A stretch of DNA of 64,000 bases from Mycolicibacterium sp. 018/SC-01/001 (GCF_007096635.1 NZ_VKAA01000001.1:248001-312000), one strand, 5' to 3'; positions 27,035 through 38,092 are shown, counted from the stretch's first letter. Made by a program: numbers and translations. The notes: a model not told the origin generated them from the letters alone.

Positions 27035-27574
27035 GTGACTATCGAACGCTTCGTCGCGAAGGCCCTCCTCACCGCCTGTGTGAGCATCTCCACGGTTCTG
27101 TTGCTGTCATCGCCTGCCAATGCGCAACCCGCTGACGCGATAGCCGATCCGGGTGCGCCGGCGATTCAAGTGGCCGCCCCGGGCTCGGACGGCGCGGACC
27201 CCGCCGCGGTTGCCGCGTGTAGCCAATTCGCCCAGGTTCTCGACTCGACCGCGTCGTACTACGGTGATTTCGCCGACTCCCTGGATGCCTTCGCCGCAGT
27301 CGACTACTCCGATCCCGCGGTGGAGAGCAGCAACGTCCTGGGCCGCACGGCGTTACGGCAGGGTGCAGCCGGCGCGATGTCCGCCGCGAACACGCCCGGT
27401 GTGCCGCCGGCGGTGGCGGATCCGATGCGCCAGTGGTCGGTGGACGCCACCAAGCTGCTGATCAAGATGGGCCTGCGCGGCGGCCGGGACACCCTCAACG
27501 TCACCGCCGACGAGCTGAACAACGACGCCGTCGCAGCCCAACAGGCCTGCGCTGCCGCCGGCACGCACGCATGA
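27035..27574 (+). CDS. Secreted protein of unknown function
   Basis: A 179-aa exported protein with a signal peptide ending near SSPANA. Downstream are a helical domain with one Cys at each end (AACSQFAQVLDS and AAQQACAAAG), which may be bridged, and conserved-looking helices (SYYGDFADSLDAFAAVDY, DPMRQWSVDATKLLIKMG). No enzyme motif is visible. It starts at GTG behind a TAGGAGAA ribosome site and overlaps the following lipoprotein gene by four bases (ATGA). The pair probably acts together outside the membrane. Confidence 0.75.
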   Translation: MTIERFVAKALLTACVSISTVLLLSSPANAQPADAIADPGAPAIQVAAPGSDGADPAAVAACSQFAQVLDSTASYYGDFADSLDAFAAVDYSDPAVESSNVLGRTALRQGAAGAMSAANTPGVPPAVADPMRQWSVDATKLLIKMGLRGGRDTLNVTADELNNDAVAAQQACAAAGTHA

Positions 27575-28275
27575 GGCGTGGGCGGCGACGCTGGGCAACT
27601 CTGGGAATCACCGCCGCCGCCACGCTCGCTGCGGGCTGCGGCAATGCTCAGGAGTCCGCCAATTCAGCTGCGCTTGTGCCAGAGTCAGCGTTGGGCGATC
27701 TTCTGCTGAGCGCACGTGACGTTCAGTCCATGATGAACGGTGCGCCGCTGATTCCTCAGCCAGTGGACTCGGGTATGGACGACAACAGGAACCTGTTGCC
27801 GAACCTGAACTGCCTCGGTGTCTGGCATCCGGGGGAATCGGCCATCTACGGCGGTTCCGACGCCGGCACGTGGCAGGCAGTGCGCCGCCAGTTGCTCCGC
27901 GCGCCGGGTAACGATCAATGGCGCTCCTCGGTGGTGCAGTCCGTGGCAACGTACACGAGCCCCGACACCGCACGCGACTTCATCGCCCAATCCGCCGACC
28001 GCTGGGCCAAGTGCACCAACCACACGGTCAACATCACGCTGAATGATCAGCGGTTACCTCGTTGGCGCAGTGGAGATCTGGATATCAGCCCCGACCATCT
28101 CCGGATGCCGATCAGTCGATCCGCAGGCGCCGCAACGTCGTCGTGCGAGCACGTGATCTCCGCGCGAGCGAATGTGGTCATCGACGTGCTGGCCTGCGCC
28201 CCGGGCACCCTCGAGGTACGCCAGGCAAGCCAGATGGCCGATCTGATCGCCTCGCACGTCCCCAGCGCTGGATAG
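27571..28275 (+). CDS. Lipoprotein with PknH_C-type extracellular sensor domain
   Basis: A 234-aa lipoprotein with a lipobox at TLAAGC. The rest matches the extracytoplasmic domain of PknH and the LppH/LpqA-like family. It has four cysteines in the expected order (LNCLGVW, AKCTNHTV, SSCEHVI, LACAPG) for two disulfides, plus SVVQSVATYTSPDTARDF. The domain is thought to bind an unknown extracellular ligand. There is no kinase domain here, so it may be a stand-alone sensor or transport accessory. It is coupled to the secreted protein upstream. Confidence 0.85.
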   Translation: MRRGRRRWATLGITAAATLAAGCGNAQESANSAALVPESALGDLLLSARDVQSMMNGAPLIPQPVDSGMDDNRNLLPNLNCLGVWHPGESAIYGGSDAGTWQAVRRQLLRAPGNDQWRSSVVQSVATYTSPDTARDFIAQSADRWAKCTNHTVNITLNDQRLPRWRSGDLDISPDHLRMPISRSAGAATSSCEHVISARANVVIDVLACAPGTLEVRQASQMADLIASHVPSAG

Positions 28276-28507
28276 TGAACCCAGAACCCGGCGACGCGCA
28301 GGCGGCGTACTACCTGACGGTGCTCGCGGCGCGGTGGCAGGAGCTGGAAGCGGAGATCGCCGAACGATGCACCGAGTTGCGGAAGCTCTCGCCGGCTGCG
28401 CGAAAGGCCGAGCGAGGCCGAAACATTCGCCGACTCATCAAGCTCCGCCAAGCCGAGGCCGACTCCGTGCGCGCGATGTGCGCCGCCTTGGTGGACAGGG
28501 AGACGAC

Positions 28508-28511
<4 letters not shown>
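28275..28511 (+). CDS. Small helical protein, 78 aa
   Basis: This frame starts at a GTG sharing one base with the lipoprotein stop (TAGTG), which argues for coupled translation. The product is charged and strongly helical (YYLTVLAARWQELEAEIAER; ERGRNIRRLIKLRQAEADS) and probably forms a short coiled coil. It has no signal peptide or membrane segment. It ends overlapping the convergent TetR stop by four bases. Function is unknown. Confidence 0.5.
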
Positions 28512-30853
<2,342 letters not shown>

Positions 30854-30854
<1 letters not shown>

Positions 30855-31567
30855 CAGCTCGGCTTGGCGAAGTACAGAGCGACGCTCTTGCCGATGACGG
30901 GATTGAGCACGGCCTCCGCGGTTCTGGTCACCCAGGGACGACTCATCATGTCCCACACCAACAGCTTGTGATAGGCCGCCACGGCAGGGTGTCCGTCACG
31001 TTCGGTACCGACAGCGCACTTGAGCCACCAGTAGGGCGAGTGGAGTGCGTGCGCGTGGTGAGTGTGCGTCAACGTCATACCGTGCGCGACGACCTTGTCC
31101 CGCAACTCGTCGGCCCGGTAGATCCGGATGTGTCCGCCCTCGTTGGCGTGATAGGAGTCCGAGAGCGCCCAGCAGACACGTTCGGGTAGCCAGCGGGGAA
31201 CGGTGATCGCCAGCGCACCACCGGGTTTGAGGACGCGGACGAGCTCGGCGATGGCCCGCTCGTCCTCGGGGACGTGCTCGAGGATCTCCGAGGCGATCAC
31301 GCAGTCGAAGGTGGCGTCGGGGTAGGGCAGGTCGAGTGCATCGCCCTTGACGGCCTCGCCCTTGGCCGTTGCCGGCGCCTCACCCTGCTCCTTCATCGCC
31401 TGCAGGATCTCGTCGACATCGTTGAGATCGGCTGCGTTCTGGTCGAATCCGATCACGTCGGCACCCCGGCGGAAAGCCTCGAACGTGTGCCGGCCGGCCC
31501 CGCAGCCGACGTCGATGACCTTGGTACCCGAACCGACACCGAGGCGGTCGAAATCCACAGTCAGCAT
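30854..31567 (-). CDS. Class I SAM-dependent methyltransferase
   Basis: A 237-aa methyltransferase with motif I VIDVGCGAGRHTFEAF, the acidic residue in VIGFDQN, GDALDLPYPDATFDCVIAS and the post-motif LEHVPEDERAIAELVRVLKPGG. The C-terminal ~80 residues may set acceptor choice (HHAHALHSPYWWLKCAVG). It overlaps the glycosyltransferase gene by 7 bases and precedes the toroid-protein gene. All three are therefore likely steps in one pathway that makes a methylated glycoside or glycolipid. Confidence 0.9.
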
Positions 31568-32796
31568 GCGGCGACCCTATCGCGAGCTTGTTGGTACACC
31601 GCAACGGTCTGTGCGGCAACGGATTCCCAGCTGAACACTTCGAGGGCACGACGCCGGCCGTTGTCGCCGAGCCGGCGGAGTTCGCGCGGCGAATCGAGCA
31701 GTTCGCCGAGCACCGCGGTGAGTTCGTCGACGTCGGCCGGGGTCACGAGGCGCGCGCAGTCTCCGTCGGGGCCGACGACCTCGGGCAGCGCACCGGCCCG
31801 GCTGGCGACGATCGGCGTACCGCTGGCCATCGCTTCGACGGCAGGTAGTGAAAAGCCTTCGTAGAGCGAGGGAATGCAGGCGACTTCGGCTGAGGCGAGC
31901 AAGTCCGCCAATTCGGTGTCGGACAACCCGCTGGAGCTGTGCACGATGTCGGAGATGCCCAGTTCCGCGATCAGCTTCTCGGTCGGCCCGTTGGGTTCGA
32001 GCTTCGCGACGAGCTGCAACTCCAGATCCCGCTCCACGCGCAGTCGCGCCACCGCGTGCAGGAGGTGGCTCACACCCTTGAGCGGAACGTCGGCACTGGC
32101 GATCGCGATGATCCGGTTGCGCACGCGGTGCTCGGCGGGACCGAACAACTCGGTGTCCACTCCGAGCGGCACGACGTGCAGCTGGCGCGGGTCCACGGCG
32201 AAGTCCTCGGCGATGTCGGTCGCCGACGTCGACGAGACCGTCACGAGTTCGGGGATACGGCGCGCGACGGCCTTCTGCATCTCAGCGAAGGCGTACCAGC
32301 GGCGCACCAGCGGCTTGCGCCACCACGGCGCAGCGGCAACCTCGACGATGCGGTCGCGCGTGATCGGGTGGTGCACGGTGGCGACCACAGGCATGCCCGA
32401 CGCGGCGATGTCGAGAAGTCCGGTGCCGAGGCACTGGTTGTCGTGCACGACGTCGAAATCGTCGAGCCGATCGGCGAGCAACCGGGCCACCCGCTTGCTG
32501 AAGGTCTTGGGTTCCGGGAACCCTGCCGTCCAGGTCGTGAGCAGTTCCTCGAGATCGATGCTGGTCCTGATCTCGGTGGGCCGCGGGACGCGGAAGGGAT
32601 CGGGTTCGCGATACAGGTCGAGGCTGGGCACTTTGGTCAGGCGCACCCGGGGATCCAGCCCCTCGGGATACGGCTGGCCGGAGAACAGTTCCACCTCGTG
32701 GCCCAGCTCGACCAGGCCGCGGCTGAGGTGGCGCACATAGACGCCCTGCCCGCCACAATGTGTCTTGCTCCGATAGGACAGCAAGGCGATACGCAT
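31561..32796 (-). CDS. Glycosyltransferase, GT4 family
   Basis: A 411-aa GT-B retaining glycosyltransferase. The N-terminal Gly-rich acceptor loop is THCGGQGVYVRHLSRGL, the middle carries VPLGVDTELF, and the C-terminal nucleotide-sugar motif is SLYEGFSLPAVEAMASGTPI, with the E-x7-E pair. The ATG giving MRIALLSYRSK is the usual GT4 first strand. It is the first gene of the operon that continues to the methyltransferase and toroid protein. A consensus promoter and TetR operator lie about 105 bases upstream. The donor and acceptor are unknown. Confidence 0.93.
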   Translation of the reverse strand: MRIALLSYRSKTHCGGQGVYVRHLSRGLVELGHEVELFSGQPYPEGLDPRVRLTKVPSLDLYREPDPFRVPRPTEIRTSIDLEELLTTWTAGFPEPKTFSKRVARLLADRLDDFDVVHDNQCLGTGLLDIAASGMPVVATVHHPITRDRIVEVAAAPWWRKPLVRRWYAFAEMQKAVARRIPELVTVSSTSATDIAEDFAVDPRQLHVVPLGVDTELFGPAEHRVRNRIIAIASADVPLKGVSHLLHAVARLRVERDLELQLVAKLEPNGPTEKLIAELGISDIVHSSSGLSDTELADLLASAEVACIPSLYEGFSLPAVEAMASGTPIVASRAGALPEVVGPDGDCARLVTPADVDELTAVLGELLDSPRELRRLGDNGRRRALEVFSWESVAAQTVAVYQQARDRVAAC

Positions 32797-32898
32797 CGTC
32801 ACCTCACCTATCCTGCGCGTCGCAGATGAGCGCGAGTCCAGCGCGAGAAGTCGCTCCGAGCTGGTCGAATCGTGTGGCGCAAGGAATCCGAACCCCTC

Positions 32899-32914
32899 CT
32901 GGACATGTGTCCAG
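32899..32914. promoter_or_regulatory. TetR operator 2, upstream of the glycosyltransferase operon
   Basis: CTGGACATGTGTCCAG has 7-base arms around a TG centre. Its inner 12-mer equals, on the other strand, the operator at the tetR start. It lies directly downstream of the -10 element, over the expected transcription start. Confidence 0.7.
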
Positions 32915-32943
32915 ACTATAGTTTGACGTGCTAGCTGATGCAA
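32915..32943 (-). promoter_or_regulatory. SigA-type promoter of the glycosyltransferase operon
   Basis: On the minus strand TTGCAT and TATAGT are separated by exactly 17 bases, close to the housekeeping consensus. The TetR operator begins immediately after the -10. Confidence 0.7.
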
Positions 32944-33012
32944 CGCGTCTGCTAGCTCTGACTACCACACTCGATCGGGATCGGCCTGGCAGGTCTCGCG
33001 GTGCACCGCTGA

Positions 33013-33468
33013 TCAGGGCGGCGGAAAACCGCCCGTGGCGACCGGCCCCCACCGCTGTGGCGTGACCCTGATCAGGCACTTGCCCTGCTCTCTCATCGCC
33101 TGCCGGTACTCCTCCCAGTCGGGGTGTTCGCCGGCGATCGCCCGGTAGTAATCCACCAGTGGCTCGACGGCCTCGGGCAGCCGGATCACCTCAGCCGGAC
33201 CGTCGACCTGGACGTACGGGCCGTTGAACTCATCGCTGAGGACCAGCACGCTGGCCCGCGGATCGCGCCCGACGTTGACCGCCTTCGCCCGCTGCGGATA
33301 GCTGGCCACCACGATGCGCCCGTGGGCGTCGAGACCACCGGTGACCGGTGAGGTCTGCAGCGATCCGTCGGCCCGGAAGGTGGTCAGCACCATGTTGTGG
33401 CGCGGCCGGATGAAGTCGAGTAGTTCGGGGGCGTCGACGGTGTCGGCCGTCGCATACTTTCGGGCCAT
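33013..33468 (-). CDS. PPOX-class F420-dependent enzyme (Rv1155-like)
   Basis: A 151-aa split-barrel flavin/deazaflavin-binding protein. Signatures are RHNMVLTTFRADGSLQTSPV near residue 25, GRIVVASYPQRAKAVNVGRDP, a later dimer strand (YVQVDGPAEVIRL) and the C-terminal LIRVTPQRWGP. Rv1155-type members bind F420 rather than FMN. The substrate is unknown. It is transcribed alone, and the short upstream spacer is shared with the DUF222-like fragment on the opposite strand. Confidence 0.87.
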   Translation of the reverse strand: MARKYATADTVDAPELLDFIRPRHNMVLTTFRADGSLQTSPVTGGLDAHGRIVVASYPQRAKAVNVGRDPRASVLVLSDEFNGPYVQVDGPAEVIRLPEAVEPLVDYYRAIAGEHPDWEEYRQAMREQGKCLIRVTPQRWGPVATGGFPPP

Positions 33469-33516
33469 GACCTGAGCCTAAGCGACCTGTCGGTGGGGCG
33501 ACGTACGGTGTCGAAC

Positions 33517-33828
33517 ATGAGTTCGAACGATGTTTTCGCCGCCCTGGACGCCCTCGACACCGGTTATCGCGCGCTGGCCGACCTGCCACTGCATCAACTC
33601 CGCCCCACCGATCTGCGCGCGCTGACGGTGCGGCTGGAGGAGCTGGACAAGGCGGTCGTCGCCCTCCAACGCCGAATGATCCGCCGGCTGGTGAGCGGGC
33701 CGCCGCCGGCGGAGCTCGGCGGCGGATCGTGGGCGCAAGTGCTGTCCCGTCGATTGCGCATCTCCGTCGGTGAGGCGCAGCGGCGGATCGTCGAGGCCGG
33801 CGGCCCACCGGAAGTGTTATCGGCGTGA
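33517..33828 (+). CDS. DUF222-like fragment (13E12-type remnant)
   Basis: A 103-aa protein resembling only the N-terminal part of DUF222/13E12-family proteins. It has DVFAALDALDTGYRALADL, a helix pair, and LSRRLRISVGEAQRRIVEAG, which aligns with the conserved RLRISGGEARRR-type segment. Full-length members are 400–500 aa and normally end in an HNH nuclease; here the frame stops right after the segment. No HNH motif follows in any frame before the next gene. It may be a decayed remnant or a short stand-alone form. Confidence 0.55.
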   Translation: MSSNDVFAALDALDTGYRALADLPLHQLRPTDLRALTVRLEELDKAVVALQRRMIRRLVSGPPPAELGGGSWAQVLSRRLRISVGEAQRRIVEAGGPPEVLSA

Positions 33829-33895
33829 CCGGTGGATTTCGCCCCGCACGTGGGTATTCGCCCTGCCGTAGCGACGCGAGGAGGCGGTGGTGCAT

Positions 33896-33943
33896 ATGTC
33901 CGGACTGATCGACGCGGCGATGTATGCGGAGGTGGCCTCGTGA
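33896..33943 (+). CDS. Possible 15-codon upstream ORF of the acyl-CoA dehydrogenase gene
   Basis: An ATG frame of 15 codons (MSGLIDAAMYAEVAS) follows an AGGAGG about 11 bases upstream. Its TGA overlaps the GTG of the acyl-CoA dehydrogenase as GTGA. The arrangement could couple translation of the two. It could also be chance, because the GGAGG inside it is the ribosome site of the larger gene. Confidence 0.3.
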   Translation: MSGLIDAAMYAEVAS

Positions 33944-35334
33944 GCTTCGACATCACGCCGACCGCCGCGCAGCACGATCTGGCGCGGCGCACCCATGAAT
34001 TCGCCGAAGAGGTGGTCCGTCCCGTCGCCGCGGAGTTCGACCAGCGCCAGGAGTTCCCCTGGCCGGTTCTGGAGGAAGCCGCGAAGCGGGGGTTCTACAG
34101 CCCCCTGTTCTACCGCGATCTGATCGGCGACCCGACGGGGTTGTCCCTGCCGATGTTCATGGAGGAACTGTTCTGGGGATGCGCCGGCATCGGGCTGGCC
34201 GTGGTCATGCCCGCGCTGGCACTCTCGGCGATCGGTCAGGCCGCCTCACCCGAGCAGATGCTGCAGTGGGCGCCCGAATGCTTCGGGTCGCCCGGTGACC
34301 TCAAGCTCGCGGCGCTCGCCATCTCCGAACCGGAGGGCGGCAGCGACGTGCGCAATCTGCGTACGACGGCCCGACGCGACGGCGACGGTCCCGATGCGGA
34401 CTGGATCATCGACGGCCACAAGATGTGGATCGGCAACGGCGGCATCGCCAACGTGCACGTCGTCAACGCCGTGGTCGACCAGGAGCTGGGACACAAGGGC
34501 CAGGCACTGTTCATCGTTCCCGGCGGCACCCCGGGACTCGAGATGGTCCGCAAACTCGACAAGCTCGGCTGCCGTGCCTCGCACACCGCCGAACTGAAAT
34601 TCAACAGCGTCCGCGTGCCCGCCGAGAACCTGCTGGGCGGGCAGGAAAAGTTGGAACACAAGCTGGCCCGGGCGCGTGAAGCGGTCGAGGGCGCCAAGCA
34701 CTCGGGCTCGGCCACCCTGGGGACCTTCGAGCAGACGCGGCCGATGGTCGCCGCGCAAGCGCTCGGGATCACCAGGGCCGCTCTGGAATACGTCACCGAG
34801 TACGCCAACCGGCGGGAAGCGTTCGGCGCGCCCATCATCGACAACCAGGGCATCGCGTTCCCGTTGGCCGACCTCGCGACCGGGCTCGACGCAGCGCGAT
34901 TGCTCACCTGGCGAGCGTCGTGGATGGCCGCGACCGGCGTGCCGTTCGAACGGGGCGAGGGCTCGATGTCCAAGCTCGCGGCCAGCGAGTTGGCAGTGCG
35001 AACCACCGAGCGGGCGATCCAGACGATGGGCGGATGGGGCTACATCAAGGACCATCCCGTCGAGAAGTGGTACCGGGACGCCAAGCTGTACACCATCTTC
35101 GAAGGCACCAGTGAGATCCAGCGCATCGTGATCTCCAACGCGCTGGGAGCAGCTGACGGCAGGCCACCGCTTCATGTCGACCTCGAACCCACCGGCGGTC
35201 CGCTCAACCGCATGTTCGGTCGGGGCACCCCGGCACGGACACAGGCCGGGAACACCGCCCTGCAGATGAAGGACCGCCTGCCGGCACCGGTCATGAACGC
35301 GGCGATGAAGGTATTGCGTCCGCCGAAGAAATGA
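33940..35334 (+). CDS. Acyl-CoA dehydrogenase
   Basis: A 464-aa FAD-dependent acyl-CoA dehydrogenase that would introduce an alpha-beta double bond into acyl-CoA. The substrate/FAD segment LAALAISEPEGGSDVRNLRTT lies near residue 118. GYIKDHPVEKWYRDAK precedes the catalytic-Glu segment YTIFEGTSEIQR near residue 385. A ~60-residue C-terminal extension follows and is longer than in typical short-chain enzymes. The frame continues upstream, but the GTG behind GGAGG giving MSFDITPTAAQHDL fits the family. Neighbours give no substrate clue. Confidence 0.9.
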   Translation: MSFDITPTAAQHDLARRTHEFAEEVVRPVAAEFDQRQEFPWPVLEEAAKRGFYSPLFYRDLIGDPTGLSLPMFMEELFWGCAGIGLAVVMPALALSAIGQAASPEQMLQWAPECFGSPGDLKLAALAISEPEGGSDVRNLRTTARRDGDGPDADWIIDGHKMWIGNGGIANVHVVNAVVDQELGHKGQALFIVPGGTPGLEMVRKLDKLGCRASHTAELKFNSVRVPAENLLGGQEKLEHKLARAREAVEGAKHSGSATLGTFEQTRPMVAAQALGITRAALEYVTEYANRREAFGAPIIDNQGIAFPLADLATGLDAARLLTWRASWMAATGVPFERGEGSMSKLAASELAVRTTERAIQTMGGWGYIKDHPVEKWYRDAKLYTIFEGTSEIQRIVISNALGAADGRPPLHVDLEPTGGPLNRMFGRGTPARTQAGNTALQMKDRLPAPVMNAAMKVLRPPKK

Positions 35335-35694
35335 CTCCGCGCCACCTGCGGGCGTGTGTGCCAGCAACGGAATCGCCACTGGATCGCGCAGCGCTGCCTG
35401 TGAGGCGGCGTGGACGCCGGGGTGGACACGGAGGTTCGCTCGGCGCGGCACGGGTCGCCACAGATCGTGGCGGCGGGTGCGGTGACAGCGACGCGAACAG
35501 GGCACCTGAGCTGCGACGGGCTTCGGTCTGACCCGATTCTCGGTGACGTCGGGTCCGCGACGAACTGTGATCGCTGCGCGCAGAACACGAATCAGTGACG
35601 GTCGACGAAAAAACCCGATACCCCTGGTTTCGCCTCGGCTGCTCGTGGCAACATTACCGCCCAGTAGGGACTCCATCGGCTCGGGTGAACAGGA
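35335..35694 (+). other. Non-coding leader of the membrane operon
   Basis: No convincing gene lies here; short frames have unusual composition for this genome. The last ~100 bases are less GC-rich, with a run of six A at about 35607. They should contain the operon promoter, but I could not fix -35 and -10 elements. No long hairpin was found. Confidence 0.4.
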
Positions 35695-37539
35695 ATGACG
35701 ATGATGCATTCTCGACCGGACGTCACGGTGCTGGCGCAGGGTAGTGAGGGTGGCGGTGCGGCGCTAGACCAGGTCATTGGGTTGTCCGCGGTCGCGGCCG
35801 GCGTCACTGCGCTGCTGCTGTGGATCGGCTACCTGCACCGGAATCACAAGATCTCGTGGCTGACCAACTCCGCCGAATGGCTGGGCGCCAAGTTCCACCG
35901 GCCAGCGTGGGTGGCGCTGCCCGTGGCGATCTTCGTCAGCGCGATCATCTGCGCGCTGTTCGGCTTCATCTGGGACGTCAGCCTGCACATCGGTAAGGGC
36001 CGCGATCCGGGGCCGCTGGCCAACCCCGCGCACTACTTCATCATCGTCGGCTTGTTCTTCGTGTTCGTCGCGGGCTGTACGGCGATCGTGCTGCCGTTCG
36101 ACAAGCCGGGCCCGGCGGCCGTTCGCATCACCGACAACTGGTACGCCCCCGTCGGCGGCATCGTGATGGCGGGCTGCGGCATGTACGCGCTGATCGGCTT
36201 TCCCCTCGACGACGTGTGGCACCGCATCTTCGGTCAGGACGTCACGCTGTGGGGGCCGACCCACCTGATGATGATCGGCGGCGCCGGCTTCTCGACCATC
36301 GCTGCCGCGTATCTCGAGATCGAAGGCAAACGGGCGGTCGGTCCGGATGCGCCGCGGGACAACATCGGCCTCAAGTTCATCCAGTACCTGGCATTCGCGG
36401 GCGTGCTGATCGGTCTGTCGGTGTACCAGATCGAGTTCGACTTCGGCGTGCCGCAGTTCCGCCAGGTCTTCCAGCCGATGCTGATCGCCGCCGCGGCATC
36501 CGTCGCCCTCGTCGCGGCGCGCATCTTCCTCGGCCGCGGCGCCGCGCTCATCGCCGCCGTGGTGGCCATCGGGCTGCGCGGCATCATCGCGTTCATGGTC
36601 GCGCCGCTGCTCGACGCGCCGGTCAACTGGTTCCCGCTCTATCTGGGGCCTGCGCTGGTCGTCGAGCTGATCGCGCTCACTCCACTGCTGAAACGTCCGG
36701 TGCTGTTCGGCATGGCCAGCGGTCTGGGAGTCGCAACGGTCGGACTGTGGCTGGAGTCGCTGTGGATCGACGCGATCTACCCCTACCCCTGGCCGACCAG
36801 CATCTGGCCCGAAGCGCTGGCGATGGCCGTGCCCGTCGCGATCCTGGCCGGCGGCTGCGGCGCCATGGTCGGCATGGTCCTCACGGGTCGCAAACTGCCC
36901 GGACGCCCGATCTCCATCGGCCTGGTCGTGCTGACCGTGCTCGCGATCGGCGGTGCGACCGCCAACGGACTGCAGTATTCGGTGCCGCAGGACGAGACGG
37001 CGAGCTTCGCCCTCACCGAGGCGCAGGGTCCCGGCCCCGGACGGTTCGTCACCGCCGACGTCCGCTTCAACCCGCCCGACGCCTTCAGCGAGGACCCGAA
37101 CTGGGTGTCGGTGCTGGCCTGGCAGGGCGGGCTGGCCAACGAACGAGGCCAGTTCATCGACCACCTGCAGCAGGTGGGCCCCGGCCACTACGTGTCGACC
37201 AAGCCGATGCCGGTGTCCGGGCAGTGGAAGACCCTGCTGCGCGTGCATGACGGTAAGACGCTGACCGCGGTGCCGATCTATCTGGCCGCAGATCCGGGAA
37301 TCGGCGCGCCGGAGGTGGCGGCAGACGCCCAGTTCACCCGTCCGTTCGTCTCGGAGATCACCATCCTGCAGCGGGAGCGCAGCCCCGACATCCCGGCATC
37401 GCTGTGGTTGATCGGCTGCCTGATCGTGCTGGTCTGCACGCTGGCGATGATCGCGGGCATCAGCTGGGGTGGCGGCCGGATCAACAACAACGAGCCGACC
37501 GGCAGCGAGAACGAACTCCAACCGTCTGCGCAGGCATGA
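35695..37539 (+). CDS. Polytopic membrane protein with duplicated Asp/His motif
   Basis: A 614-aa protein with about 12 membrane helices in the first ~430 residues, then a ~140-residue extracytoplasmic beta-type domain and a last helix near residue 590. Two successive helices carry the same pattern: D94-x3-H98-x3-G102-x-D104 with P-A-H113, and D172-x3-H176-x3-G180-x-D182 with P-T-H190. Such acidic/His sets in membrane helices often bind metal. The soluble part (PVSGQWKTLLRVHDGK) resembles FixH/CopC-type sandwiches. It leads an operon with a cupredoxin-like lipoprotein. I know no experimental function. Confidence 0.75.
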   Translation: MTMMHSRPDVTVLAQGSEGGGAALDQVIGLSAVAAGVTALLLWIGYLHRNHKISWLTNSAEWLGAKFHRPAWVALPVAIFVSAIICALFGFIWDVSLHIGKGRDPGPLANPAHYFIIVGLFFVFVAGCTAIVLPFDKPGPAAVRITDNWYAPVGGIVMAGCGMYALIGFPLDDVWHRIFGQDVTLWGPTHLMMIGGAGFSTIAAAYLEIEGKRAVGPDAPRDNIGLKFIQYLAFAGVLIGLSVYQIEFDFGVPQFRQVFQPMLIAAAASVALVAARIFLGRGAALIAAVVAIGLRGIIAFMVAPLLDAPVNWFPLYLGPALVVELIALTPLLKRPVLFGMASGLGVATVGLWLESLWIDAIYPYPWPTSIWPEALAMAVPVAILAGGCGAMVGMVLTGRKLPGRPISIGLVVLTVLAIGGATANGLQYSVPQDETASFALTEAQGPGPGRFVTADVRFNPPDAFSEDPNWVSVLAWQGGLANERGQFIDHLQQVGPGHYVSTKPMPVSGQWKTLLRVHDGKTLTAVPIYLAADPGIGAPEVAADAQFTRPFVSEITILQRERSPDIPASLWLIGCLIVLVCTLAMIAGISWGGGRINNNEPTGSENELQPSAQA

Positions 37540-37685
37540 CTTCTGCGACCGAGGTCGTGATCCTCGCCGATCACTCGATCTGGTTGGCGCTGCCCGCGTT
37601 CGCTCCGGCGTTCGTGGTGGCCGGGGTGGTGTTCTACATCGCCAGGAAGAACCGCAAGTCCTCCGACGAGACAGGGGAATCGTGA
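37536..37685 (+). CDS. Mini membrane protein, 49 aa
   Basis: A single-helix protein (WLALPAFAPAFVVAGVVFYIARK) with a short charged cytoplasmic tail (KNRKSSDETGES). Its ATG overlaps the stop of the preceding polytopic protein (ATGA), and its own stop overlaps the next GTG. This fixed packing suggests a small structural subunit of a membrane complex. No homologue is known to me. Confidence 0.68.
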   Translation: MTSATEVVILADHSIWLALPAFAPAFVVAGVVFYIARKNRKSSDETGES

Positions 37686-38092
37686 CCAGACTGCTGGTGC
37701 TGACCGCCGCCGTCGCACTGCTGATCACCGGGTGCGGTGGCAACAAGAGCGACGACGCCGGCGCAGGCACGTCCGGTTCCGGCGCGCCGTCTGCAGCGCA
37801 GATGACGGACGCGCCGGCGGCGCCGCAGCGGCTCGTGGTCAACGTGACGATCAAGGGCGGCACGGTGACCCCGACCAACGAGCAGCTGCAGGCAAAGGTC
37901 AAGCAGCCGATCGTGTTCGAGGTCGACAGCGACGCCGCTGACGAGCTGCACGTGCACTCCACCCCGGAGCATTCGTTCCCGATCGCCGTCGGTCCCGGCC
38001 AGTCGTTCCAGTTCTCCGTCGACGTGCCCGGCCGCGTCGACGTCGAACTGCACGAGCTGAACAAGACCATCGCGACCATCGCCGTGCAGTGA
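37682..38092 (+). CDS. Cupredoxin-like lipoprotein
   Basis: A 136-aa lipoprotein with a lipobox at LLITGC, then a low-complexity Gly/Ser/Ala linker and an EfeO-type cupredoxin fold. The fold shows strands LVVNVTIKGGTVTPT and KQPIVFEVDSDAADELHVH, then PGQSFQFSVDVPGRVDVELHE. A classical Cys ligand is absent, and the C-terminal HxxxM is not seen, so copper binding by a type 1 site is unlikely. The HVHSTPEH cluster could bind another metal or simply be structural. It is coupled to both neighbours by four-base overlaps. Confidence 0.78.
   Translation: MTRLLVLTAAVALLITGCGGNKSDDAGAGTSGSGAPSAAQMTDAPAAPQRLVVNVTIKGGTVTPTNEQLQAKVKQPIVFEVDSDAADELHVHSTPEHSFPIAVGPGQSFQFSVDVPGRVDVELHELNKTIATIAVQ

Noticed and set aside
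37682..38092. Calling the lipoprotein a blue copper protein.
   Set aside because: The fold pattern is cupredoxin-like, but the Cys and the C-terminal His/Met ligands of type 1 copper sites are missing.
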